From Pseudorasbora parva (lineage: Eukaryota; Chordata; Actinopteri; Cypriniformes; Gobionidae), in NCBI RefSeq assembly GCF_024679245.1, contig NC_090173.1:11852513-11916512 (forward strand): DNA of 64,000 nucleotides, in the 5' to 3' direction. Made by a program: the position numbers and the translations under genes. This document shows positions 1 to 10,927 of this stretch, piece after piece. The stretch's first letter is position 1. Each line of letters begins with the position of its first letter. The notes below the pieces were generated by a model. It was not told the origin of the DNA. It made no database searches and saw only the letters and a program-made list of their open reading frames with translations.

Positions 1-448
1 AAAAGAATGAAAAGAACCCATTGAGTTGCTACCTCCAAGTCAATAAAGCATGTCAAGCATTTGAAAACAAAAGTCGAAATTTGAAAAAAAAAAAAAGGTC
101 TGTTCTGTTTCTTCTGTGTATAAACTGAATGCAAATAAATTCCTACGAACAAGGCTTATAGTGTACCAGAGACTATAGATGTTACCTCAATTCACTCTTA
201 GAATGCAAGGTTCAGTAGTTATATACCAGGAAAGGTTCTATACGGAACTCTAGGCTTGCCTCAACTTTAAAAGAAACCTTTATGCCAAAAATATATATAA
301 AAAAACTTCTTGACCAATTAAGCCCTGGGGCCATTTTTGGGGATTTACACCTGGATTTTGGCCTACCCAAATTGAAAAGCTTTCCATTCCCACATACAGT
401 GGCCTCTAAATACACAATTTAGATTTTTTAAAATATAAATTCACATTT

Positions 449-510
449 GAAAGTGTTTATCTCAGGCCATGTGTGCTCTAGCACCCTGCAGACAGTTTGG
501 GCTGTTTCCT
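449..510 (+). repeat. Dispersed repeat fragment, inverted copy at 9182-9241
   Basis: The block running from GAAAGTGT to the CTGCAGACAGTTTGGGCTG motif is repeated in reverse complement at 9182-9241 with few mismatches. The family is not identified. Confidence 0.6.
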
Positions 511-748
511 TTAGATGGCAGCAAACAGTAGATAGATTCAAAACTGCATTTATAACCAAAAAAACAAAACAAAACAAAAAAACCTGTTTTCTTTGTCTGT
601 TTTTATTTTATTATTTTATATGTTTATTATATCACAAACAGAATAAACTATAATATTTATCACTTTCAGAAGTGTTTTAAGTAATTTCAGTAAAAAAAAC
701 GGTAAAAAAACAACAACGAAAAAAAAGGGATATTGCATTTATTGCCAT

Positions 749-813
749 TACAGCTCAGGCAACACATACTTATATGTGTATCACTTTTAGCAGTGGTTTA
801 TGTAACTTCAAAT
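749..813 (+). repeat. Dispersed repeat fragment, direct copy at 9292-9357
   Basis: The motif CAACACATACTTATATGT followed by a CACTTTTAGCAGTG block and TTTATGTAAC is repeated in the same orientation at 9292-9357. It probably belongs to the same old element as the 449-510 block, but the relative orientation of the two blocks differs between the two loci. Confidence 0.6.
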
Positions 814-1663
814 GGTTTACTGTAAGATTACAATTTAGTTTTTAACTTTTTAGACTACTGTGGGAAGCTTTTCAATAGGCCAAATCCAAACCCAGGTGGA
901 AATGGTACCAGAGTGATTTAGTGTGAATAAGTTACATCATCTAAAACAAATGCCACAGTGATGCCCATCTCCAGAAAGCAGAGACTCTAAGCTTTCAAAT
1001 TGTTCTTCATATGATTGCGTTATATATTTGATTTGTATTTCTGCTAGGGATAAAGTAGCCGATGTTTGCGCACTGTTTTCCTGACAACGGAACCAAACGG
1101 AATCCATAAAATGATTCCACGATGGAACCCCTCAACAGTTTTATATACATCTGACAGAACCCTTGAAGATTCTAAATAGAAGCTTCTCTTCTAAAAGCCG
1201 CGTGTCTTGTGCTCATATTATTTACTGTGGCATTTTCACATTAATTACAGTATGTGACTCGTATATCTCACGCTATCTGGGTCATTCCATTAGAGCGCAT
1301 TGTTAAACACCGGAATGACAAGTCACTTTATTTCCCTCTCACAGGCCGCTCCAGTTTTAATGGGAATTATGGAGCTTAAAATCGTGATGTGAAATAGAAA
1401 TGCTCTGTGTTCATGTGTGCATTGTAAGCCACTCCACTGTAAACACACTAAGCCTTTGTGTTTGTGTGTGTCATGTGGTTTCTGCGAGGTTATTTCTGCC
1501 TGACGCTTTATCAGCGTGAAGGTTGTCTTGGGCAAATACAGACTTATCTTTCATAGATGAAAAATAAATAGCCCGTAACATAAAACACACATCTGGGACA
1601 TTGCAGAGTGAAGAAACTACTGTTTGTTTTTTGTTTTTTAATTTATTTTATTTTAACAATTAA

Positions 1664-1995
1664 TTTTATTCAGCGAGGATGCATTAAACTGACCAAAAGT
1701 CATAGGACTTTTATAAAGTGACAAACGATTTCATTATCATCTTAAATAAACGCTGTTCTTTCAAACTTTCTATTAATCAGAAAATCCTAAAATGCATAAA
1801 AAATATGAACCAGCACAACTGTTTTGAACACTGATAATAATTATAAAGGTTTCTTGATCATCAAATCCTCATCAAATCCTCATATCAGAATGATTTCTGA
1901 AGGATCATGAGACACTGAAGACTGGAGGAATGATGATAAATACAGCTTTAACGTCACAGGAATAAACTACATTTTAATACATGTGCGTATATATA
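1664..1995 (+). repeat. Dispersed cyprinid repeat, left half (interrupted)
   Basis: Seen: a block with the landmarks GAGGATGCATTAAACTGA, CAGCACAACTGTTTT, GATTTCTGAAGGATCATGA and GACACTGAAGACTGGAG. The same landmarks recur at 40536-40731 and 41392-41477. From general knowledge this is a very common cyprinid interspersed repeat, but I cannot give its database name. The matching right half, with GGTGAGCGGAAGAGACTTC, lies at 3197-3399 on the other side of a Tc1-like insertion. Confidence 0.75.
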
Positions 1996-3196
1996 CACTC
2001 ACCTGAAGGATTATTAGGAACACCTGTTCAATTTCTCATTAAAGCAATTCTCTAATCAACCAATCACATGGCAGTTGCTTCAATGCATTAGGGGTGTGGT
2101 CCTGGTCAAGACAATCTCCTGAACTCCAAACTGAATGTCAGAATGGGAAAGAAAGGTGATTTAAGCCAATTTGAGCGTGGCGTGGTGTTGGTGCCAGACG
2201 TGAAATGAGTATTTCACAATCTGCTCAGTTACTGGGATTTTCACACACAACCATTTCTAGGGATTACAAAGAATGGTGTGAAAAGGGAAAAACATCCAGT
2301 ATGCGGCAGTCCTGTGGGAGAAAATGCCTTGTTGATGCTCGAGGTCAGAGGAGAATGGGCCGACTGATTCAAGCTGATAGAAGAGCAACTTTAACTGAAA
2401 TAACCACTCGTTACAACCGAGGTAAGCAGCAAAGCATTTGTGAAGCCACAACACGCACAACCTTGAGGCGGATGGGCTACAACAGCAGAAGACCCGACCG
2501 GGTACCACTCATCTCCACTACAAATAGGAAAAAGAGGCGACAACTTGCACAAGCTCACTAAAATTGGACAGTTGAAGACTGGAAAAATGTTGCCTGGTCT
2601 GATGAGTCTCGATTTCTGTTGAGACATTCAGATGGTAGAGTCAGAATTTGGCGTAAACAGAATGAGAACATGGATCCATCATGCCTTGTTACCACTGTGC
2701 AGGCTGGTGGTGGTGGTGTAATGGTGTGGGGGATGTTTTATTGGCACACTTTAAGCCCCTTAGTGCCAATTGGGCATCGTTTAAATGCCACGGCCTACCT
2801 GAGCATTGTTTCTGACCATGTCCATCCCTTTATGACCACCATGTACCCATCCTCTAATGGCTACTTCCAGCAGGATAATGCACCATGTCACAAAGCTTGA
2901 ATCATTTCAAATTGGTTTCTTGAACATGACAATGAGTTCACTGTACTAAAATGGCCGCCACAGTCACCAGATCTCAACCCAATAGAGGATCTTTGGGATG
3001 CAGTGGAACGGGAGCTTCGTGCCCTGGATGTGCATCCCACAAATCTCCATCAACTGCAAGATGCTATCCTATCAATATGGGCCAACATTTCTAAAGAATG
3101 CTTTCAGCACCTTGTTGAATCAATGCCACGGAGAATTAAGGAGAAAGGGGGTCAAACACAGTATTAGTGTGGTGTTCCTAATAATCCTTTAGGTGA
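1996..3196 (+). mobile_element. Tc1-like DNA transposon, near full length, dead (copy 1)
   Basis: Terminal inverted repeats are visible: CACTCACCTGAAGGATTATT at the left and its complement (AATCCTTTAGGTGA) at the right. TA flanks them on both sides (1994-1995 and 3197-3198), as expected for the Tc1/mariner superfamily. The element is about 1.2 kb and encodes one transposase, now broken. It is inserted into the dispersed repeat whose halves are 1664-1995 and 3197-3399. A second copy of the family is at 48483-49819. Confidence 0.9.
2143..3167 (+). pseudogene. Tc1-like transposase pseudogene (DD34E type)
   Basis: The product would be a cut-and-paste transposase that binds the element's ends and integrates at TA. 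By comparison with the copy at 48631, the original start is the ATG at 2143 (MGKKGDLS). The first 20 codons carry frameshifts, so the readable frame begins at 2205 with SISQSAQLLGFSHTTISRDY, a helix-turn-helix. The frame then continues to the TAG at 3165-3167 with two in-frame stops, TAA at 2559-2561 and TGA at 2898-2900. Catalytic positions are still coded: D in WSDESRF (about 2600), D in QQDNAPCH (about 2875) and E in NPIEDLWD (about 2985). The gene cannot make a full protein. Confidence 0.88.
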
Positions 3197-3399
3197 TATA
3201 TACATACAAAACACAAATTAAATTTTTATAATATTCCGAAATATTTCAGATTTTACAGTATTTTTGTCATTGTAAAAGCACTTTATAAATAAAGTTGACT
3301 TGGCTTTTAGTGGCCCTGGTGAGCGGAAGAGACTTCTTTAAAACACATTAAAAAGTCTTACCGACCCAAAACAGTAGTAAAAATGTTTTATATTTTATA
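3197..3399 (+). repeat. Dispersed cyprinid repeat, right half
   Basis: This continues the block of 1664-1995 after the Tc1-like insertion, with the landmarks ATTTCAGATTTTACAGTATT, GGTGAGCGGAAGAGACTTC and AAAAAGTCTTACCGACCC. Its middle (3268-3300) holds an AAGCACTTTATAAATAAAG string that resembles LINE 3' tails and may be a separate insertion or divergence. Confidence 0.7.
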
Positions 3400-3551
3400 A
3401 ACATGAGCCAGATGAAGTTGATCACGTTTGAGTGTTTGTCATGCAGTTGTTGTCGCGGTGAACTTGATCGCATTTCTATCTTTGTCTCTCTGGGGACGAC
3501 AGTGGCAGGGTGGTCACTTCCTGTGAGACAACAGAGAGAAAACACAACAAC

Positions 3552-3918
<367 letters not shown>

Positions 3919-4109
3919 CAATCACGCAATGTTTTACATTATTTTCTAAGCCTTCTCACAGATGTTTCAGAGCGCTTTTTCCAGATCCAAATGTTTCTCT
4001 CCGCGTCAGTATGAAGTGGAAAGAGATGCAGTCAGAGCCAGAGCTGCTGTTACGTAACACATTCCAGCACTTCTGGACTCGCTGCGTTCCAGCAGACTCA
4101 TGCTGAGAT

Positions 4110-4143
<34 letters not shown>

Positions 4144-4149
4144 CACACA
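4110..4149. repeat. (CA)n microsatellite
   Basis: About 20 CA units with one CG interruption. Confidence 0.95.
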
Positions 4150-5189
4150 ATGCCTGATTGATGTTCATCATGAATGAATCAAATAGACCTTACATAGAGG
4201 AGAAAAATCACAAAATGACATCTCAACAAGATCTCAACCGCTTCTGCATCTGATGCTTCTACTGAAAAATACGACCCGAGAGTTTCAGACGATTCAGAGA
4301 TCAAATGATCTAAACATCTGACACAAAGCTGAGACATAACTGAAAAATACATAAAGACTACAAAAGAGCAAATTAAAAGGTTCCCCCGGGTTAATAATAA
4401 AATATAATCCTCTTTACTCTGAACCAGAAACATGAGTGAAATAAATCCTAATATTATATATAAAAATCAAGACTCCCACTTCCGAACTGCAGTGTGAATC
4501 TCTGTGGATTTAAACAGGTTGGAAGCTTGAGGCGAGATTGAGAAAGTGGGATATTTTGGGATGTATTTGGGCTGTTCAGCAATGGCAGCTGAAATCAGAG
4601 AGTGGAGAAGACACAGATAATCCCGATTTGCAGAGGACATCCGACTGCTATGCAAAACCACACACACATAACAATATTATAGCTCCACTCCGATATTTTC
4701 TCTTTACAGTCGGGTTGTGTTTATTTTTACTCTATAATCATGTGAAGAGCCTTTCACCCTGGTAAGAATAGAGTTACTAATCGGATTAAAACAATGAGTT
4801 TAGAAGTCATTCATCTTTACCTGTGTTCACGTCACTAAACTTAGAACTCCAAGACTGAATTAGCAAAGTTGGTGCTGATAGCAAATAGCACTATTTAGCT
4901 TGTTAAACACACACTTTCTCTCTCACACACACCATCACTGATTCTCTCTCATGCTGACTGTAACCAAAAGTAGATGCAAATTTGTTTGTTTTCCAATCTT
5001 TTAAGATGGATCGTCCAAAATGTACAATATTGCCAATTGAATAAGAAAATATAATAGCAATACATTGCTGCATTTTGCTTTGCTTTATTAAAAAATATAG
5101 ATTGCTGAAATGTGAAATAAATTAGATTTTCATGTTTGTATATTTATGGATGGATCGAATTGAATGGGATATGGATGTGTGGATGGATA
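4150..5189. other. Non-coding stretch, nothing recognised
   Basis: Frames of up to 84 codons occur without motifs or splice-like context. A short GGAT-like patch is present at 5145-5190, next to the truncated transposon that follows. Confidence 0.6.
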
Positions 5190-6266
5190 TACAGGAAGGT
5201 TACAGCTATCACAGTCTCTGTAGCATTGAAGGTCCCAATGGGCCATAAACAGAAGAAGTTTGGACCCACCAGGACTCTTGCTCGAGCTGCCGCCGTACAA
5301 ACTGAGCGATTGGGGGAGAAGGGCCTTAATCAGGGAGATGACCAAGAACCCAATGGCCGATCTGACTCCAGCGTTTCTCTGTGGAGAGAGGAGAACCTTC
5401 CAGAAGAACCACCATCTCTGCAGCGCTCCACCAATCAGGCCTGTCTCCTCAGTAAAAGCCCGTCTGGAGTTTGCCAAAAGGCCCCTGAAGGACTCGCAGA
5501 CCTAAATGAGAAACTAAATTCTCTGGTCTGATGAAACAAAGATTGAACTCTTTGGCCTGAATGGCAAGCGTCATGTCTGGAGGAAACCAGGCACCGCTCG
5601 TCACCTGGACAATACCATCCCTACAGTGAAGCGTGGTGGTGGCAGCATCATGCTGTGGGGAAGTTTTTCAGCGGCAGGAACTGGGAGACGAGTCAGGATC
5701 GAGGGAAAGATGAATGCAGCAATGTACGGAGACATCCTTGATGAAAACCTGCTCCAGAGCGCTCTGGACCTCAGACTGGGGCGAAGGTTCATCTTACAAC
5801 AGGACAACGACCCTAAACACACAGCCAATAACAAAGGAGTGGCTACGGGACAACTCTGTGAATGTCCTTGAGTGGCCCAGCCAGAGCTCAGACTTGAACC
5901 TGATTGAACATCTCTGGAGATCTGAAGATGGCTGTGCACCGACGCTCCCCATCCAACCTGATGGAGCTCGAGAGGTCCTGAGAAGAAGAACGGGAGAAAC
6001 TGCCCAACAATAGCTGTGCCAAGCTTGAAGCATCATACTCAAAAAGACTTGAGGCTGTTATTGGTGCCAACAGTGCTTCAACAAAGTATTGAGCAAAGAC
6101 TATGAATACTTACATGTGATTTTTTTTGTATTTTTAAATACATTTTCCGTTTCATAACAATATGACTAATGCATTATATTCCAAATCATTTGAAGTCGCA
6201 TGATGCTTTGTGTGAGGAGCAGACCAAAGTTATGTTCATTACTTACAGATAATCTTTAGAAAGTGT
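5190..6266 (+). mobile_element. Deleted Tc1-like transposon, 5'-truncated (copy A)
   Basis: The body encodes a broken Tc1-like transposase of a family different from copy 1. It lacks the left terminal repeat: homology begins around ACAGGAAGGTTACAG. The last 150 bp (about 6120-6266, ending AATCTTTAGAAAGTGT) are not the usual transposon end but are shared with the inverted copy at 25414-26866. Both copies also share internal deletions, so they descend from one already-deleted master. No target duplication can be read because the left end is missing. Confidence 0.85.
5220..6092 (+). pseudogene. Tc1-like transposase pseudogene (copy A)
   Basis: Pieces of one transposase lie in different frames. 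The helix-turn-helix part is read from 5220 (KKFGPTRTLARAAAVQTERL and the TKNPMADLTPAF stretch). A shortened linker ending in KSPSGVCQ / ARLEFAKRPLKDSQT follows. The first catalytic D region is near 5529 (the [12 protein letters not shown] motif). From 5626 the frame reads [18 protein letters not shown], with the second D in [12 protein letters not shown]. After that a frameshift moves the rest ([20 protein letters not shown], then LNLIEHLW with the catalytic E) to the frame of 5714-6013. The stop is TGA at 6090-6092. A segment present in typical Tc1 transposases is missing between the helix-turn-helix and the catalytic core. It is not functional. Confidence 0.85.
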
Positions 6267-6834
6267 GCATGAAATTGATTTGAGAGCTCATTTTAGTCTG
6301 AATTAGTCCTCTGGAGGGAACTAAAAAGATGTGAAGCTCCTCACATGCAGTGACACTGTGAAGCTCAATATCACGGTGAGGATTGCTTCCTTTGGGCTGA
6401 ACAGAGAAAAACTACATTTTAACAGTTCATAGTACGTGTTCTCAGTTACAGCAGTGACTGTTTTTCTCTACAGGACATCCAGCTCTGAACTCCAGGGAGT
6501 GAGCGGCTAGCTGACGATTTACTTGGGTCTGTGCAAACATCTGATACTGCTGTGTGGTTTATGGGTCAAGTGTTTTAAGAGCTCAAGGTTTGTGGGTTCA
6601 AATCCCCTGGAGCAAAGTTTTACAGATTTACTGTACTCTGCGGTGAGCTGCTGGTGTTGTGTTCCTTTCTGTGCGCTGCTCTTTCAGCCCCTCGGCGCCT
6701 CTTCTGAAAATAATAATAGAATATTCGCTTACCGATTTCACTGGATGCTCAAAGAAAGCAAGCAAAAAAACAACAAAACAAATATAAATAATCTTTAAGT
6801 TGTGAAATGATTTACTGGACTATTAACTCCTGGC
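6267..6834 (+). other. Non-coding stretch with a tRNA-like B-box (possible old SINE)
   Basis: No gene is recognised. At about 6545-6605 the sequence TGGTTTATGGGTCAAG is followed by GGTTTGTGGGTTCAAATCCC, spaced like the A and B boxes of a tRNA promoter. No cloverleaf can be drawn convincingly, so this is at best the head of a degenerate tRNA-derived SINE. No poly-A or tail motif was identified nearby. Confidence 0.35.
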
Positions 6835-8247
6835 TGACTGAATGAATTAATTAATGGCTAAATGAATGAATGAATTAATTAATTAATGAATGAATGGCTG
6901 AATGAATAAATGGATGGTTGGTTGAATGAATGGCTGAATGAATGGCTGAATGAATGAATTAATGAAAGGCCTAATGCATGACTGAATAAATGGCTGAATG
7001 AATGAATGAAGGGCTAAATGAATGGCTGAATGAATTAATAAATGAAAGGCTGAATGAATGGCTGAATGAATGAATGAATGAATGACTAAATGAATGACTA
7101 AATGAATGGCTGAATGAATTAATAAATGAAAGGCTGAATGAAAGGCTGAATGAATGAATGGCTGAATAAATGAATGACTGAATGAATGAATGGCTGAATG
7201 AATGAATGAATGAATGAATGACTGAATGAATGGCTGACTGAATGAAAGGCTGACTCAATGAATGGCTTACTGAAGGAATGGCTGAATGAATGAATGCTGA
7301 ATGAATGAGTGAATGAATGAAAGGCTGACTCAATGAATGGCTTACTGAAGGAATGGCTGAATGAATGAATGCTGAATGAATGAGTGAATGAATGAATGCC
7401 TGAATGGATGGCTGAATGAATTAATAAACGGCTAAATGAATAGCTGAATTAATGGCTGAATGAATGACTGAATGAATGGCTGAATGAATGAATGACTAAA
7501 GGAATGGCTGAATGAAAGAATGACTAAAGGAATGGCTGAATGACTAAAGGAATGGCTGAATGAATGAATGAATGAATGGCTGAATGAATGAATGAATTAA
7601 TGAGTGGCTGAATGAATGACTGAATGAGTGGCTGAATGAATGACTGAATAAGTGGCTGAATGAATGAATGAATGACTGAATGAGTGGCTAAATGAATGAC
7701 TGAATGAGTGGCTGAATGAATGAATGACTAAAGGAATGGCTGAATGAATGACTGAATGAGTGGCTGAATGAATGAATGACTGAATGAGTGGCTGAATGAA
7801 TGACTAAAGGAATGGCTGAATGAATGAATGACTGACTAAATGACTGAATGAGTGGCTGAATGAATGAATGAATGACTGAATGAATGACTGAATGAGTGGC
7901 TGAATGAATGAATGACTGAATGAGTGGCTGAATGAATGACTAAAGGAATGGCTGAATGAATGAATGACTGACTAAATGACTGAATGAGTGGCTGAATGAA
8001 TGAATGACTGAATGAATGACTGAATGAGTGGCTGAATGAATGAATGACTGAATGAGTGGCTGAATGAATGAATGAATGACTGAATGAATGCCTGAATGAG
8101 TGGCTGAATGAATGAATGACTAAAGGAATGGCTGAATGAATGAATGACTGAATGAATGACTGAATGAGTGGCTGAATGAATGAATGAGTAAGGGAATGGC
8201 TGAATGAATGAATGACTGAATGAATGAAAGGCTGAATGAATGAATAT
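6835..8247. repeat. GAATGAATGGCT / GAATGACTGAAT minisatellite, 1.4 kb
   Basis: Tetranucleotide GAAT units are interspersed with GGCT, GACT and GAGTGGCT variants. These build longer units of roughly 30-130 bp (for example GACTAAAGGAATGGCTGAAT repeated at 7490-7560 and again around 7730, 7810, 7930 and 8120). A 120-codon reverse-strand frame (6971-7333, HSFIHSFSHS repeats) is an artefact of the array. Confidence 0.95.
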
Positions 8248-8305
8248 TTTTGTTATTACTAGATTATTCCCTTTCTTGAGAAATTATTCACTGGATTATT
8301 TCTAG

Positions 8306-8345
8306 AACGAATGAACGAACGAACGAACGAACGAACGAACGAACG
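8306..8345. repeat. (GAAC)n microsatellite
   Basis: About nine GAAC units, close to the end of the GAAT minisatellite and probably derived from it. Confidence 0.95.
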
Positions 8346-8837
8346 TAACTAGTCAGGACGGTTTCCGGGGGAAATTGCGGTCATACATCCCTCGCCCATA
8401 CGTGTGTCTCGTCATATCCTTAAATAAAGAAAAGCTGCTCCATCTACTTTGTCCCTGTCTGAATAGAACCCTGAAGCCCCGTTCACACCGCCAGCGACAC
8501 GCAGCGACATGATCCCATTCATTTCAATGGAGCGCTGGCGACTTCCGGCGACATGAGCGACAGTGACCGTTGGCGACAGAATGTGGGCGTGTCAAGCGAC
8601 GTGAGACGCGACAAAAGCTCAGAAATTTCAACTTTATGCAAACGAGAAGCGATTTTCAGCGATTGAAGTCAGTGGAGTGCACGTCATTTGTCTGCTTTGA
8701 GCAAAATAGTGGGAAAAAGAAGTTTGTCTGTGTCATGTTGTATGACAGATTTACTCAAATGGGTCTGAAGGGATGACCCCCTTCCCCCTCCCTCCACCCA
8801 CCATATACAGTGATATAAATGCAATATCCCAGTGTCA
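8346..8837. other. Non-coding stretch, GC-richer dispersed-repeat-like block
   Basis: 8470-8700 contains CCGTTCACACCGCCAGCGAC and several near-repeats of GCGAC (CAGCGACATG, GGCGACTTCC, GGCGACATGAG). This looks like the end region of a DNA transposon with GTTCACACC termini, but I see no matching opposite end. No gene is recognised. Confidence 0.4.
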
Positions 8838-9163
8838 TTAAAGGAAGTGTATGTAAGATTGTGGCCAAAACTGGTACTGCAATCACTTTCAAATGACAGC
8901 AGAGTGGTGTATCCCCCACCCCCTGGATGATGAAACACTCCTGACGTTGTGATTGGTCGATAGGTGAAGGGCGGAGCTTCAGGCCAAAACATCAACATCA
9001 GTTGAGGGCTGCAACAACAACTTTTAAATGACAATATCCTGGCCGGACTACTGTTGTCACTGATATAAGTATTTTAAATTAACATGATTTATTAATGTCT
9101 AGTGACATATCAGGGGCATTTTATAATAAATTGAAATATATTTCTTGCATACAGTTCCTTTAA
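8838..9163. mobile_element. TTAA-flanked non-autonomous DNA element (326 bp)
   Basis: The left end is TTAAAGGAAGTGTATGTAAG. The right end is its near-complement (reading inward TTAAAGGAACTGTATGCAAG), giving terminal repeats of about 20 bp with two mismatches. TTAA is at both extremities, compatible with TTAA-specific integration as in piggyBac-type elements (inference). There is no coding capacity. Confidence 0.8.
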
Positions 9164-9181
9164 ATTAATTATACATGCTGG

Positions 9182-9241
9182 AAGCAGCCCAAACTGTCTG
9201 CAGGGTCCTAGAGCACACAGGGCCTGAGTTACACACTTTCA
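9182..9241 (-). repeat. Dispersed repeat fragment, inverted copy of 449-510
   Basis: It reads in reverse complement as the 449-510 block. It lies just right of the TTAA element. Confidence 0.6.
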
Positions 9242-9291
9242 AGAAACAATTTATATAAAAAAAATCAAAAAGCGCCTACTTTTGGGAGGGT

Positions 9292-9357
9292 TATAACAGC
9301 TTACACAACACATACTTATATGTTTTTTTAACACTTTTAGCAGTGTTTTATGTAACG
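9292..9357 (+). repeat. Dispersed repeat fragment, direct copy of 749-813
   Basis: It contains CAACACATACTTATATGT, then CACTTTTAGCAGTG and TTTATGTAAC, in the same order as 749-813. Confidence 0.6.
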
Positions 9358-9788
9358 TTACGTGGTCGGGTAAGTAGCGGTTGAGCGACTTTTTTAAAGT
9401 CAACATTAATGTGACAAAATTCAAGTCGAGGACGGCTAGTTACTGATGCCATTAATGAACAAATAAGCCTGAACCTTGCGGGTAAAGCTATAACTTAGGG
9501 GGGCTGAAAGTGCACTTTTAAAGATCGGTAAATGACAGAAATGTCGGCTAACTACTTTATGCTAATGCTCATTAAAGCACCAGTTGTTATTTCGTTCTGT
9601 AAACTACAAATCAACCCCACACATCATGCGGTGATGATATGATCTGGGCGCTCATGTTTCGTTCCTTCACCACAGTGACAGAATTTTGAGATCTCTCAAT
9701 CCCTGAATTGTGTCCATGAGTGCCGCCAGTTTTCCCAGCTCTGTGAGAAAAGAGAGATGTGAGAGGAGAGACGGGGAGGTGTGAATAG
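9358..9788. other. Non-coding stretch, nothing recognised
   Basis: No frame with a recognisable motif occurs on either strand. It lies between a repeat fragment and the CA array that begins at 9789. Confidence 0.6.

Positions 9789-9880
<92 letters not shown>
9789..9880. repeat. (CA)n microsatellite, about 92 bp
   Basis: Pure CA run. Reverse-strand frames of VC dipeptides through it are artefacts. Confidence 0.98.
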
Positions 9881-9883
<3 letters not shown>

Positions 9884-10183
9884 CGCAGTGTTTCCAGTCG
9901 ATTTCATTACTGATTCTGTGTGAAAACAGGACTTGCTCTGTAAGTAAAAGAGTTTGATGCGACGCACTGGAAGATTTTACAGAAAGTAAATCATGAGCTT
10001 GTTAGCTAACGACCACACACTTTTACATTTAAACGCTCGTCCAGAATGAGAACTATAAAAATGTCTATCACCATAGCTATAGTAGCGTCCACACCAACGC
10101 ATGATAAACGTTCTGGTTTATTACGACCCGTTTTGTCGTCTGCCGCTTGAAATGCTCGAGCTCTTTAAAGTCTGAATTCTGAT

Positions 10184-10919
10184 CATACCTGTCAACTTTT
10201 GGGTATCAAAAGATCAGGGGCGACCCTAATAATACTTTAAATTTGTACCTGTGCTCTTCCGACTTGTATAACAACTCAACAAGTAGGAAAAAAATACATA
10301 AATTGTTATCAGTTTGCACTGCATAAGTTATGAATTATATATAGATTAATCTTTATTAAAGGTACTGAAGTTATTCAGTCAAGAGCAGAGCATATTTAGT
10401 GAGCGATTACTTTAGTTCTTTACATTGACATTTAAAGTGGTTACTGTCACTTTAAAAGATCTTCCGCTGTTGCACATGATATGGCTGTGAGATGCTGAAG
10501 TCGCTGTTACAAAACGCGTGACTGTCCCCCACCTGCTCCTCTTCAGAAAATTAAATTTGCTGTCCCATTGATCACGGTATTTACACGAGGGTTTTGTTTT
10601 TTGGCAGGAGTGCCTTCTGTCTTACGTCCATCATCCGTCTCTGTTTTGTTTTTGTTTTCCCCCGCGTTGTCACTCGTCATCTGACCTCACACACTAACCT
10701 TGCGATAACGGCCACCTACAGTACTGTAGGCTACAGCAGATCAGCTCAGATTGGAAAGGTTTTCGTTTTTTTCCCTCCAGTATTATAATTTTATATAATT
10801 TTAATAATGCAGGTTAAAATACAGGATATTTACAGGAAAATACTAATACGGGAGGCCTGCGGGAAAGTATCGTAAAATACGGGACTTTCCCGGCCAAAAC
10901 TGGATACTTGACAGGTATG
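10184..10919. mobile_element. hAT-like non-autonomous transposon, 736 bp, with 8-bp target duplication
   Basis: Termini are CATACCTGTCAAC at the left and, reading inward from the right, CATACCTGTCAAG. The element is bounded by a perfect 8-bp direct duplication, ATTCTGAT, at 10176-10183 and 10920-10927. An 8-bp duplication plus short terminal repeats is the hAT signature. The right end carries a GTAAAATACGGGACTTTCCC motif. No transposase is present. Confidence 0.9.
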
Positions 10920-10927
10920 ATTCTGAT

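Larger units (their letters stand above)
1..1663. other. AT-rich non-coding stretch, no gene recognised
   Basis: Both strands were read for long frames. Only short frames of 60-70 codons with no recognisable motif occur. Two short blocks (449-510 and 749-813) recur near 9.2-9.4 kb and are listed separately. Homopurine and A-rich runs are frequent around 540-730. Confidence 0.7.

Noticed and set aside
5601..5939. Reverse-strand frame of 112 codons, also present at 25743-26081 on the other strand
   Set aside because: It is the antisense of the Tc1-like transposase core in both copies, and its conservation reflects the transposon.
6545..6605. Possible tRNA gene (B-box GGTTCAAATCCC)
   Set aside because: No acceptor stem or anticodon arm can be paired, and the A-box is weak. 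At most a decayed tRNA-derived SINE head.
6971..7333. 120-codon reverse frame (SHSFIHSFIHS)
   Set aside because: Translation of the GAAT/GGCT minisatellite.
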